Assembly: GCA_902760595.1 (NCBI GenBank)
Contig: CACWHI010000019.1
Coordinates: 1 to 47,871 of the forward strand
Direction: 5' to 3'
DNA from: an uncultured Eubacteriales bacterium
GTDB lineage: Bacteria; Bacillota; Clostridia; Christensenellales; Aristaeellaceae
Length of the DNA stretch: 47,871 nucleotides
The notes beneath the pieces are model-generated. The model had not been told where the DNA came from and ran no database searches. It worked only from the letters and a program-made list of their open reading frames with translations. Made by a program: the position numbers and the translations under genes. Of this stretch, positions 17,228 to 25,962 are shown piece by piece. Positions within the stretch are counted from its first letter, which is position 1. Every line of letters begins with the position of its first letter.

Positions 17228-17401
17228 TCAGGACTTATGGCAGATAGCGCATACGGCCCTTCCGCCCGGATACACAATAAAGACCCGTACTTTGCGGCAT
17301 TCCTTGCAATACTGGGTCTTCGTCTCGACATCGGCGCCGCCGCTGATTTGGTCCATTTCGTCCAGGCTCAGCTCCTGGAGGGCTTCCTTCTTCTCTTCCA
17401 T
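17228..17401 (-). CDS. 57-aa double-glycine-leader peptide with CxxC pairs
   Basis: A short gene encoding MEEKKEALQELSLDEMDQIS followed by GGADVETKTQYCKECRKVRV and FIVYPGGRAVCAICHKS. The ELSLDEMDQISGG segment has the pattern of double-glycine leaders, which C39-peptidase ABC transporters cut after GG. The predicted 35-residue mature part has two CxxC pairs (YCKEC and CAIC) 15 residues apart, fitting a zinc ribbon or disulfides. GGGAG lies 7 nt before the ATG. A TTGCGG-N17-TATAAT promoter and a T-run terminator bracket it, so it is a complete transcription unit. No peptidase transporter or modifying enzyme lies in the window. It could be a bacteriocin-like or signalling peptide, or a small zinc protein with a chance GG. 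Confidence 0.8.
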   Translation of the reverse strand: MEEKKEALQELSLDEMDQISGGADVETKTQYCKECRKVRVFIVYPGGRAVCAICHKS

Positions 17402-17451
17402 CCTTTATCTCCCGTTTTTTCAGCTTTGTCTTCTCCGCATAAGGGACCGAG

Positions 17452-17479
17452 TCAGCGCGGCGAGCTTCGCCGCTGCTGA
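17452..17479 (-). other. Strong 5'-UTR stem-loop of the peptide gene
   Basis: TCAGC-GCGGCGA pairs with TCGCCGC-GCTGA with one bulged base. It falls inside the roughly 80-nt leader between the promoter (TATAAT at 17489-17494) and the peptide start. There is no T-run behind it, so it may stabilise the message or control translation rather than terminate. Confidence 0.5.
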
Positions 17480-17488
17480 TCCTCTTTT

Positions 17489-17517
17489 ATTATATAACGA
17501 ATTGGAACGGGCCGCAA
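17489..17517 (-). promoter_or_regulatory. Promoter of the 57-residue peptide gene
   Basis: On the minus strand TTGCGG (17512-17517) and a perfect TATAAT (17489-17494) are exactly 17 bp apart. The promoter sits immediately downstream of the stop of the receiver remnant. Confidence 0.7.
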
Positions 17518-17520
17518 GGA

Positions 17521-17796
17521 TCAAATTGCGCCGATACATACCGCGCCCACATGAGGCAGAGAATCAATCATCCGTCCCTGCCTGTCCAGCAGGCGGACGC
17601 CTGCGCGCTGGTCAGCGACGAGAATACGGCCATCCTTTAACAGGATATCCGGACGTTTTGTTTCCAGCAGCCGCATTCCCTGCACGCCGTCATAGGCCAC
17701 GCCGCATACGGCGCAGCCGAGACTGTCCCAGGGGATCGCGGCAGCCAGCATATCCGCCGTGGTTCTGTTGTCATCAATGATCGCAATCCGATACAG
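17521..17796 (-). pseudogene. Truncated response-regulator receiver (YesN-like)
   Basis: The frame reads LYRIAIIDDNRTTADMLAAA, then IPWDSLGCAVCGVAYDGVQG and MRLLETKRPDILL, which matches the first half of a YesN/CheY receiver (IIDD acid pocket, AYDGVQG turn, PDILL before the phospho-acceptor strand). After PDILL the expected TDIRMPGMDG is missing, replaced by unrelated residues and a stop. The phospho-acceptor Asp, the rest of the receiver and any output domain are absent. There is no ATG at the right place; the best start is CTG at 17796, 8 nt after GAGGAG. It reads as a decaying remnant, though a short expressed product of 91 residues cannot be excluded. Confidence 0.6.
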
Positions 17797-17905
17797 GGCG
17801 CATTCTCCTCACCTGCTGATGGACTGTCAAATGTTTGGCTGACGGAGTAATAACATGTGCAACAGCCTCTTTTACCTTCTCTGACGAAAAATTTCCAAAA
17901 AGGGC

Positions 17906-17934
17906 TTGTATTATTTCATGATTTGTAGTATAGT
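17906..17934 (+). promoter_or_regulatory. groESL promoter
   Basis: TTGTAT (17906-17911) and TATAGT (17929-17934) are 17 bp apart, directly upstream of the CIRCE element. This is the normal sigma-A promoter position for an HrcA-controlled groE operon. Confidence 0.8.
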
Positions 17935-17945
17935 ATGCGCGTAGG

Positions 17946-17972
17946 TTAGCACTCGATGAATGAGAGTGCTAA
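17946..17972 (+). promoter_or_regulatory. CIRCE element (HrcA operator)
   Basis: TTAGCACTC-N9-GAGTGCTAA is a perfect match to the CIRCE consensus. It lies in the transcribed leader of groES. HrcA binding here represses groESL in the absence of heat stress. hrcA itself is not in the window. Confidence 0.95.
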
Positions 17973-17995
17973 CAAAACTCAAGGAGGTTTGAACG

Positions 17996-18280
17996 ATGAA
18001 CGTAAAGCCGTTGTTTGACCGTGTGGTCATCAAAAATGTAGAGACTGAAGAAGTGACTAAGGGCGGCATCGTCCTGCCCGGCTCCGCGAAGGAAAAGCCC
18101 CAGATGGCGGAAGTGCTGGCCGTGGGCCCCGGCGGCATGGTGGACGGCAAGGAAGTCGCCATGCAGGTGAAGGTCGGCCAGAAGGTCATTTATTCCAAGT
18201 ATGCCGGTACCGAGGTCAAGCTGGACAATCAGGAGCTGATCCTGGTCCGTCAGAGCGATATCCTCGCTGTCGTCGAATAA
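17996..18280 (+). CDS. groES: Co-chaperonin GroES
   Basis: The 94-residue heptameric lid of the chaperonin. [14 protein letters not shown] is the standard N-terminus, and the mobile loop segment [20 protein letters not shown], the roof region and the closing [21 protein letters not shown] are all typical. AAGGAGG lies 8 nt before the ATG. It is followed 27 bp later by groEL under the same CIRCE-controlled promoter. Confidence 0.97.
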   Translation: MNVKPLFDRVVIKNVETEEVTKGGIVLPGSAKEKPQMAEVLAVGPGGMVDGKEVAMQVKVGQKVIYSKYAGTEVKLDNQELILVRQSDILAVVE

Positions 18281-19936
<1,656 letters not shown>

Positions 19937-19952
19937 TCGGCCAAGCATCAGC

Positions 19953-19982
19953 GCCCGTCCGGCATATGCCGGACGGGCGCTT
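19953..19982 (+). terminator. groESL terminator palindrome
   Basis: A 30-bp perfect palindrome (arms GCGCCCGTCCGGCAT and its complement) begins 17 nt after the groEL stop. It has only a TTC after it, not a real T-run, so termination may be partial and allow read-through into the phosphatase gene. Confidence 0.6.
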
Positions 19983-20003
19983 CACATCATTGAGGGCATC
20001 GAT

Positions 20004-20591
20004 ATGCTGTATATCATCAGACATGGGCAGACAGCCTGGAACGTGCAGCGCCGGCTGCAGGGGCAGACGGATATCCCGCTGAATGAGACGGGGCGCGCGA
20101 TGGCGGAGAAGGCGCGGGAGGAGTACCGGGACATCCATTTCGATATCTGCTTCTCGTCCCCGCTGGCGCGGGCGCGTGAGACCGCGGAGATCCTGCTCGA
20201 GGGCACGGGTGTGCCGGTCGTTACGGACCGGCGGCTGGCGGAAATGTGCTTTGGCGAGTACGAGGGCCAGAACATCGACGCCCAGCCGGAGGACAGCCCG
20301 ATCACGGCGTTTTTTCACGCTCCGGAAAGGTATGTTCCCGCGAGGGGCGCGGAAAGCTTTGAGCAGCTGTTCGCCAGGACCGGGCAATTTCTTGCGGAGG
20401 TGGCGGAGCCGCTGCTCCGTCAGGACAAGGACGTCCTGATCGCCGGACATATCGCCATGAACGCGAGCATCATCTGCCGGATCCGGGATATCCCGCTCGA
20501 GCGCTTCTGGACGGCCGGCACGGACAACTGCAGGCTGGTCAGGCTCATACTAAACTCTGGTAAAACCGCTAAATCTTGCACGTGTCTTTGA
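20004..20591 (+). CDS. Histidine phosphatase (phosphoglycerate mutase family)
   Basis: The N-terminal LYIIRHGQTAWNVQRRLQGQ has the RHG catalytic histidine of the family; ICFSSPLARARETAEILL and the late GHIAMNASIICRI (second His) complete the site. Members act as phosphoglycerate mutases, CobC or broad phosphatases; the substrate cannot be told. The protein is 195 residues, but codons from residue 182 on (ILNSGKTAKSCTCL, then TGA) lie within the mobile element at 20547, so the original C-terminus has been replaced. The catalytic residues are untouched, so the enzyme may still work. Confidence 0.85.
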   Translation: MLYIIRHGQTAWNVQRRLQGQTDIPLNETGRAMAEKAREEYRDIHFDICFSSPLARARETAEILLEGTGVPVVTDRRLAEMCFGEYEGQNIDAQPEDSPITAFFHAPERYVPARGAESFEQLFARTGQFLAEVAEPLLRQDKDVLIAGHIAMNASIICRIRDIPLERFWTAGTDNCRLVRLILNSGKTAKSCTCL

Positions 20592-20707
20592 CGCTTGCTC
20601 AGCGTCACCCACTCTCACCGTACCTATGGGTACGCTTTCGTGCGGGTTCCTTGATCAAACGCCAAATCCACGCACAATCTTTTAGCATTTTTACCAGATA
20701 TTAGTAT
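20547..20707. mobile_element. MITE-like palindromic element, copy 2 (161 bp)
   Basis: It has the same inverted ends (ATACTAAACTCTGGTAAAA and TTTTACCAGATATTAGTAT) and the same interior as the element at 10912, with about 9 extra bp in the middle. It overlaps the last 14 codons and stop of the phosphatase gene, which supplies direct evidence that the element inserted there. Confidence 0.8.
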
Positions 20708-20721
20708 CATATAACAAAAAA

Positions 20722-20763
20722 CAGGAGGGACTGTTCACGTTTGAGATTGAACAGTCCCTCCTG
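20722..20763 (-). terminator. Intrinsic terminator of the AEC transporter gene
   Basis: CAGGAGGGACTGTTCA (20722-20737) pairs perfectly with TGAACAGTCCCTCCTG (20748-20763) around a 10-nt loop. On the minus strand it is followed by TTTTTGTTATAT. It lies 11 nt after the AEC stop. Confidence 0.85.
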
Positions 20764-20774
20764 CCGTCACATAC

Positions 20775-21683
20775 CTACCGCGTCAGCAGCAGGCTCCAAA
20801 GAAAGATGGCGGGGATCGAGCAGAGCGTGGTGAAGATCACCAGCTGGGTGGCGAACTCCGGGTCGCGGCCGTACTTGGTGGAGAGCATGGTGGTGGTCGC
20901 GCCGGCGGGCATGGCGGCCAGCAGCACGCTGACGCCCGTCACCGTCTGGCTGACGCCCAACGCCCTGCAGCCAAGCAGGACAATGAGCGGCATCAGGATC
21001 AGCCGGTGGAACGTGAACCAGGCGATGGTCCTGTTGACCATGTGCCGCAGGTCCAGTTCGCTCAGGATCATGCCGATCATCATCATGGTCAGCGGCGTGT
21101 TGCAGCTGCCGATGCTGCGGATGGGCGCCTGCAGGAGGGCGGGAAAGGGGATGCGTGCGAACATGACGATGACGCCCAGGAAGCACGCGACCACGCACGG
21201 GTGGGTCACGACCTTCTTGAGCGTGGCCTTCTTGTCCGACACGCCGGAATAAATGGCCAGGCCCTCCGACCACATCATGATGCGCTGTGGGATCAGGTAG
21301 ATGCTCGTCAGGCTCAGCCCGGTCGCGCCGAATACGCCCTCCGTGATGGCGTTGCCGAGAAAGCCCGCGTTGGAGCAGATCATCGCGTAGCCCAGGCTGC
21401 AGCGACGGTCGGCGTTCTCCTTGGAAAAAGCGAACTTGCCGTACAGCAGCGCCAGGAACTGGATGCCGATGGAGACCAGCAGCACCGCGAGATAATCCGC
21501 GCCGGCCGCGTCCGACTGACCGCCTAAAAAGGAATTGAAAATGCTGCACGGCAGCACGGCGTACAGCACGAGATCGGTGATGACGCGTTCGGCTTCCTTG
21601 CCCACGATGCGCGTTTTGCGGAGCAGGAAGCCGACGGCGATCATCACGAAAATGTTGAATTCAAGAGACCAGAGCTTGTCCAT
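20775..21683 (-). CDS. AEC family transporter (auxin-efflux-carrier-like permease)
   Basis: A 302-residue polytopic membrane protein of the AEC family, with the N-terminal helix FNIFVMIAVGFLLRKTRIV and repeated hydrophobic segments. The NAGFLGNAITEGVFGATGL segment is the conserved Asn/Gly region. Bacterial members export or import malate and other carboxylates, so an organic- or sugar-acid substrate is plausible next to the gar/gud locus but is inference. It lies 22 bp after the DUF362 gene on the same strand and ends at a clear terminator, so it is the last gene of a three-gene unit. Confidence 0.85.
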   Translation of the reverse strand: MDKLWSLEFNIFVMIAVGFLLRKTRIVGKEAERVITDLVLYAVLPCSIFNSFLGGQSDAAGADYLAVLLVSIGIQFLALLYGKFAFSKENADRRCSLGYAMICSNAGFLGNAITEGVFGATGLSLTSIYLIPQRIMMWSEGLAIYSGVSDKKATLKKVVTHPCVVACFLGVIVMFARIPFPALLQAPIRSIGSCNTPLTMMMIGMILSELDLRHMVNRTIAWFTFHRLILMPLIVLLGCRALGVSQTVTGVSVLLAAMPAGATTTMLSTKYGRDPEFATQLVIFTTLCSIPAIFLWSLLLTR

Positions 21684-21705
21684 GCGTCGCCCCTCCGCGC
21701 GTACG

Positions 21706-22788
21706 TCAGCCCGCGCCGTATTGCAGCTCTTCCAGCTTGCGCGCGATGGCGTCCGCGGTGGGCGGGCAGCCCATCACGCACTGCGCCGCGCCGCGGCAGC
21801 ACTTGCCGATGCCGAGGCCGTCCAGGCGTTTTCCCTGCCAGCCCTGACCGATATAGATGCTTTCCTTCTCCCCGCAGCGGCTCGTGTACAGGGCGCGGGC
21901 GAGCGCGGCGAAGCACGCGGAGCAGGCTTGATTCTGATGCACGTTGCGGGTCAGGCTGGCGACCACGCCCCGGGGCTTCGGATAGGCCGCCGCGTCGCTG
22001 GGCTGGTTCAGCTCCTCGATGTCCGCGGCGCTCCAGGCGGTGCTTCCGCCGCCCCAGCGCTCGCACATCTCGATGTAGGGCACCTCCTCCGGGTTCAGGC
22101 CCATCAGGGCGCGGCCATAGGCGTCCAGCTGCACGGCGTCCGTGCCCAGGTACATGCGGTTGGTTTCTACCGGGTTGCCACCCTCCTCAAAGTCGAGATC
22201 GCCGCAGATGCTGTCCACGATGATCAGGCGCGGCTTCAGTACAGCGCCGAGGGCGGCGATGGGCTTCTGCAGGCCGAGCGCGTGGAAGCGCCGCTTCTCG
22301 CGGTCCGGCAGGCAGCCCTTCAGGTTCTTGAGCGCGCAGGTCATCAGCGTCTGTCCGTGGCCCTTGAGCACCGGCAGGTCTACGAGCAGCCCCGCGTCCA
22401 AAGCGCGGCAGCAGATGTCGATATTGCCGATGGCCGTTTTGACGGCGCGGGTCTCGTCCTTTTTGAGGTCGAAGAAGGGGACGTTATATTTTTCACATAC
22501 CTTGTCATAGCCGGCGCGGCGCATGGCGCGCATGGTCTCGTCGCCGACCCAGCTGCCCTCGATGACGCTGATTTCCCGGACGCCGCGCGCCCGGAAGTAT
22601 TCGATGCAGCCGCTCAGCACGCCGGCGTGGGTCGTCGCGCCGTCCTCGGGCGTGCCGGCGATCACCAGGTTCGGCTTCAGCGCGACGGAGCCGCCGGCGG
22701 GCACCAGACGGATGGCGTCTGACGCTTCCAGCAGCTTCAGGGTCATATCATGGGCGTCCTGCCCGTATACCTGGTAGATCTTACTCAT
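21706..22788 (-). CDS. DUF362 iron-sulfur protein
   Basis: The 360-residue protein matches the DUF362 family: GGSVALKPNLV at the start, ISVIEGSWVGDET, LVDLPVLKGHGQTLMTCALKNLKG and the GTDAVQLDAYGRALMGLNPEEVPYI segment. Its C-terminal third has Cys clusters (NQACSACF, GKCCRGAAQC, VMGCPPTADAI) fitting iron-sulfur ligands. The family is found mainly in anaerobes and its reaction is not established. The start overlaps the stop of the upstream GltD-like gene by 8 bp (ATGAGTAA), so the two are coupled and probably share electrons. Confidence 0.85.
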   Translation of the reverse strand: MSKIYQVYGQDAHDMTLKLLEASDAIRLVPAGGSVALKPNLVIAGTPEDGATTHAGVLSGCIEYFRARGVREISVIEGSWVGDETMRAMRRAGYDKVCEKYNVPFFDLKKDETRAVKTAIGNIDICCRALDAGLLVDLPVLKGHGQTLMTCALKNLKGCLPDREKRRFHALGLQKPIAALGAVLKPRLIIVDSICGDLDFEEGGNPVETNRMYLGTDAVQLDAYGRALMGLNPEEVPYIEMCERWGGGSTAWSAADIEELNQPSDAAAYPKPRGVVASLTRNVHQNQACSACFAALARALYTSRCGEKESIYIGQGWQGKRLDGLGIGKCCRGAAQCVMGCPPTADAIARKLEELQYGAG

Positions 22789-24001
22789 GGCTCTCCATAT
22801 ACCTGATCATGGCGTTGGCGGCGTTCTTCGCGTCGTTCACCGCGTGCACGACGGTCAGGGAGCCGTGCACCACATCGCCCGCGGCGAATACGCCCTCGCG
22901 GGTCGTCATATTGTTCTCGTCCACGATCAGCAAACCGCGCTCGGAGGCCTCCAGGCCGTGGGTGGTGTTGACCAGCTTGTCCTTGGGCTTCTGGTTGATG
23001 GCGATGATGGTGGTATCGGCGCGCACCAGCTCGTCCTCGCCCTCGACGCCGATGGGACGGCCCTGCTCATTGAGCACGGAGTTTTTGAAGACCGGGCCCT
23101 CGGGCGTGATGCGCTGGATGGATTTGCCGAAGAAGAACTCCGCGCCGTCCAGACGCGCGTACTCCATCTCGTGATCGCTGGCGGGGGACTTGCTGCCGCG
23201 CTGGAACAGCATCACGCGCTGCGCGCCGTGGCGGAAGGCGGTGCGCGCCACGTCCATGGCGACGTTGCCCATGCCGATGACGGCGACCGTCTGCCCGACG
23301 GTGTAGCTGATGGGCCGGGCCAGGTAGCTGATGCCGAAATGCACGTTGGCCAGCGTCTCGCCCTCGATGCCGAGGGTGGAGGGACGCCATACGCCGGTGC
23401 CGATGAATACGGAACGGTAGCCGTCCCGGAACAGGTTGTCGATCATCAGGTCTCCGCCCATGACCACGTGGGGACGGATGTGCACGCCCATTTCCAGCAG
23501 GCGCGCCTTATACCGGTCGATGATGGTCTTGGGGAGGCGGAAGTCCGGGATGCCGTACTGCATCATGCCGCCGATGCGGTCCTTCTCCTCGAAAATGGTG
23601 ACGCCGTAGCCCTGCTTGGCCAGCATGATGGCGACAGTCAGGCCGGCGGGCCCGCTGCCGATGACGGCCACGGTCTTGCCGTTGAAGGGGGCCTTCTCGA
23701 TCACCATGCGGTCCAGATAAGCGTCCGAAATGAAGCGCTCGATCTCATAAAAATGCACCGGCTGCCCCTTGTGGTTGAGCACGCAGTGCCCCGCGCACTG
23801 CGCCATGTGGTCGCAGACCATGGAGCAGACGAGCGACATGGGGTTGTTTTCGAACAGCAGATGCCCGGCTTCCATCAGCCGGTTTTCCTTGAACAGGGCG
23901 ATCGCCTGCGGGATCGGCGTATGGGCCGGGCAGCCCTCCCTGCACATGGGCCGCTTGCACTGCAGGCAGCGATTGGCTTCATTGGTGATGCGAAGAGCCA
24001 T
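22781..24001 (-). CDS. GltD-like NAD(P)H/FAD oxidoreductase, second copy
   Basis: A 406-residue paralogue of the protein at 3796-5097. The eight N-terminal Cys (12, 15, 20, 24, 59, 63, 69, 73) are at the same positions, followed by the FAD motif VAVIGSGPAGLTVAIMLAKQ, the NAD(P) motif VAVIGMGNVAMDVARTA and the C-terminal GVFAAGDVVHGSLTVVHA. It lacks a GltB partner. The overlap with the DUF362 gene suggests it passes electrons from NAD(P)H to that protein. The start is ATG with AGGAGG 8 nt upstream. The gene lies downstream of garD but is separated from it by a palindromic element. Confidence 0.87.
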   Translation of the reverse strand: MALRITNEANRCLQCKRPMCREGCPAHTPIPQAIALFKENRLMEAGHLLFENNPMSLVCSMVCDHMAQCAGHCVLNHKGQPVHFYEIERFISDAYLDRMVIEKAPFNGKTVAVIGSGPAGLTVAIMLAKQGYGVTIFEEKDRIGGMMQYGIPDFRLPKTIIDRYKARLLEMGVHIRPHVVMGGDLMIDNLFRDGYRSVFIGTGVWRPSTLGIEGETLANVHFGISYLARPISYTVGQTVAVIGMGNVAMDVARTAFRHGAQRVMLFQRGSKSPASDHEMEYARLDGAEFFFGKSIQRITPEGPVFKNSVLNEQGRPIGVEGEDELVRADTTIIAINQKPKDKLVNTTHGLEASERGLLIVDENNMTTREGVFAAGDVVHGSLTVVHAVNDAKNAANAMIRYMESHE

Positions 24002-24040
24002 ACAAACCTCCTGAACGTGAACAAACGAAAGCCAGGCACA

Positions 24041-24194
24041 AAGTAGAAGTATGAAGTAGAAGGCAGAAAATGAGAGTTAGGAAGTAGGAGTTAGGAAGTA
24101 GGAAGTAGATATACTTGGTTGCCTGCAGAACCGCTAAGCGTACAAGAATTACTTCCTACTTTCTACTTCCTACCTCCTACTTCTTAATTCTACT
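24041..24194. repeat. Palindromic intergenic element, copy B (AAGTAGG type)
   Basis: The left half is purine-rich with iterated AAGTAGGA and AGTTAGG units, and the right half is the pyrimidine complement (ACTTCCTACTTTCTACTTCC and onward). The DNA can form one long imperfect hairpin. Its unit sequence differs from the GAGTGAGG unit of copies C, D and E, but position and plan are the same. It ends 2 bp before the garD stop codon. Confidence 0.65.
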
Positions 24195-24196
24195 GC

Positions 24197-25708
24197 TCAG
24201 GTGATCGGCGCGGGATTGAAGATGCACAGGTAGTTGTGCATGCGGTATTTCTCGGCAAAGGGCTGGTCCTGGCCGCTGGCGCAGGCGATGATCTTGTGGA
24301 AGATCTCGGTGCCGACTTCCTCGATGGTCTTTTCGCCGGTGGCGACGGCGCCGGCGCTGATGTCGATGATATCGGGCCACTGCTCCTTGAGCTCGTTGCG
24401 GGAGCAGACCTTGATGACGGGCACGGCCGCCAGGTTATAGGGTGTGCCGCGGCCGGTCATGAACACCTGCAGGCCGATGCCGCTGGCCATCTGGCACGGG
24501 CCGCACACGATGTCGCTGGCGGGCGTCGCGGCGAAGATCTCGCCGTGCTTCGTTGGCCGTTCGGCGGGGGAGAGCACCTCCACGATGGGCGAGGTGCCGG
24601 ACTTGGCAATGGAGCCCATGGCCTTCTCCACGATATTGGCCAGGCCGCCCTTTTTATTGCCGGGGGTGGGGTTCGCGCTGCGGTCGACCCGGCCCTCGTC
24701 CAGGTAATGGTCGTACCAGCGCATCTCCTCGGCCAGGCGGTCTCGCACCTCGGCGCTCACGCAGCGCTCGGCGATGAAATGCACGCCGTCGCGGACCTCG
24801 GTCACCTCGCTGAACAGCACGGTGCCGCCGCCCTGCACGAGCATATCCGCCGCGTAGCCTGCGGAGGGGTTGGCGGATACGCCGGAAAAGGCGTCGCTGC
24901 CGCCGCACTGCATGCCGATCAGCAGGTCGGAGAGCGGCAGCTCCTCGCGCCGGCGCTCGTTCAGGATCTTCAGCTTCTTATCGGCCATGTCCATGAGCGC
25001 CTTCATGCAGCCCTCGAAGCCGTGGCATTCCTGCAGCACGACCACGTTTTCGGGCGTGTTGTTTTCCGGACCGACCAGCATATCCACCGTCAGCTTTTCA
25101 CAGCCCAGGGATACCACCATCAGCTGACCGCCGAAATTGGGATGGTGCGCGATGTTGCGCAGGGCGCGGATGGGCACCTTGGCCTCCGGCGCGTTGATGG
25201 CGACGCCGCAGCCGTAAGCGTGGTTGATCGCCACCACGTCGTCCACATGGGGATACTTGGGCAGCAGCTCCTTCCTGATGCGCTCCAGGGCCACGTTCAG
25301 CGTGCCCTCCACGCACTGCACGGTGGTCTGGATGCCCAGCATGTTGCGCGTGCCGGCATAGCCACCCTCGGGATTGCGGTAGCCCCACCAGGTTTTCACC
25401 GGCGGCTCGGGCAGGTCCGTGCGGATATTCGTGCCCCAGGGCATATCGTCCAGGGACGGCGGAGTCGGCAGGCGCAGCATGTACTCGTTGATCCACTGTC
25501 CCTTCGCGATGGGGTCGATGGCGTACCCCAGCGTGACGCCGTAGCGGATGACCGCGCCGTCCTTCGGGATGTCGGTCAGGGCGATCTTGTGCGCCTGGGG
25601 GATATTGGACAGCGTGATGACGCCCGGCATGATTTCCGTGCCCTTCGGCAGCTCATGCACCGCGATGGCGACGTTGTCTTCCGGCTTGATCTGGACGTAG
25701 GTACGCAT
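24197..25708 (-). CDS. garD: Galactarate dehydratase GarD
   Basis: This 503-residue UxaA/GarD-family enzyme removes water from galactarate to give 5-dehydro-4-deoxyglucarate. The N-terminal SAF-type domain (DNVAIAVHELPKGTEI) is followed by the GarD core: INHAYGCGVAINAPEAKVPI, ALRNIAHHPNFGGQLMVVSL and GCEKL, IGMQCGGSDAFSGVSANPSAG and MTGRGTPYNLAAVPVIKVCS. The paired Cys in YGCG, GCEKL and QCGGSD fit the metal/cluster site of the family. Altronate dehydratase is the alternative; the APEAKVPIR-LRN segment and the glucarate neighbours favour GarD. AAAGGAG precedes the ATG. It is the most distal gene of the gar/gud group. Confidence 0.9.
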   Translation of the reverse strand: MRTYVQIKPEDNVAIAVHELPKGTEIMPGVITLSNIPQAHKIALTDIPKDGAVIRYGVTLGYAIDPIAKGQWINEYMLRLPTPPSLDDMPWGTNIRTDLPEPPVKTWWGYRNPEGGYAGTRNMLGIQTTVQCVEGTLNVALERIRKELLPKYPHVDDVVAINHAYGCGVAINAPEAKVPIRALRNIAHHPNFGGQLMVVSLGCEKLTVDMLVGPENNTPENVVVLQECHGFEGCMKALMDMADKKLKILNERRREELPLSDLLIGMQCGGSDAFSGVSANPSAGYAADMLVQGGGTVLFSEVTEVRDGVHFIAERCVSAEVRDRLAEEMRWYDHYLDEGRVDRSANPTPGNKKGGLANIVEKAMGSIAKSGTSPIVEVLSPAERPTKHGEIFAATPASDIVCGPCQMASGIGLQVFMTGRGTPYNLAAVPVIKVCSRNELKEQWPDIIDISAGAVATGEKTIEEVGTEIFHKIIACASGQDQPFAEKYRMHNYLCIFNPAPIT

Positions 25709-25754
25709 GGGGGAACTCCTTTATATGGCGGTGATTGAGAAAAAAACAACAAAA

Positions 25755-25962
25755 AGAAGTTAGGAGTGATGAGTGAGGAGTGAGGAGTTGCGGAAGAAAC
25801 TCCTCCGCGTTGCTCCGGAGTATTCTTTCACTGTTGCGGCACTTCATGCGGTATGGTCTATATCGCCTGCAGCAGGCCGCATTGATCACACAAATGCCAT
25901 AGCGAAGCGGCGGCATTTGCACCTGAACTCCTCACTCCTCCTTCCTCACTCCTCACTTCACT
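25755..25962. repeat. Palindromic intergenic element, copy C
   Basis: The left arm GAGTGAGGAGTGAGGAG and right arm CTCCTTCCTCACTCCTCACT frame a GC-rich core with CGGCGGCATTTG near its right end. Copy D at 27341 is nearly identical, including the GGTATGGTCTATATCGCCTG core. It fills the gudD-garD spacer and abuts the gudD stop codon. Confidence 0.75.

Noticed and set aside
24041..24194. CRISPR array from the repeated AAGTAGGA units
   Set aside because: Units are short, degenerate and without unique spacers, and the two halves are complementary, so it is a palindrome rather than an array. No cas genes are present.
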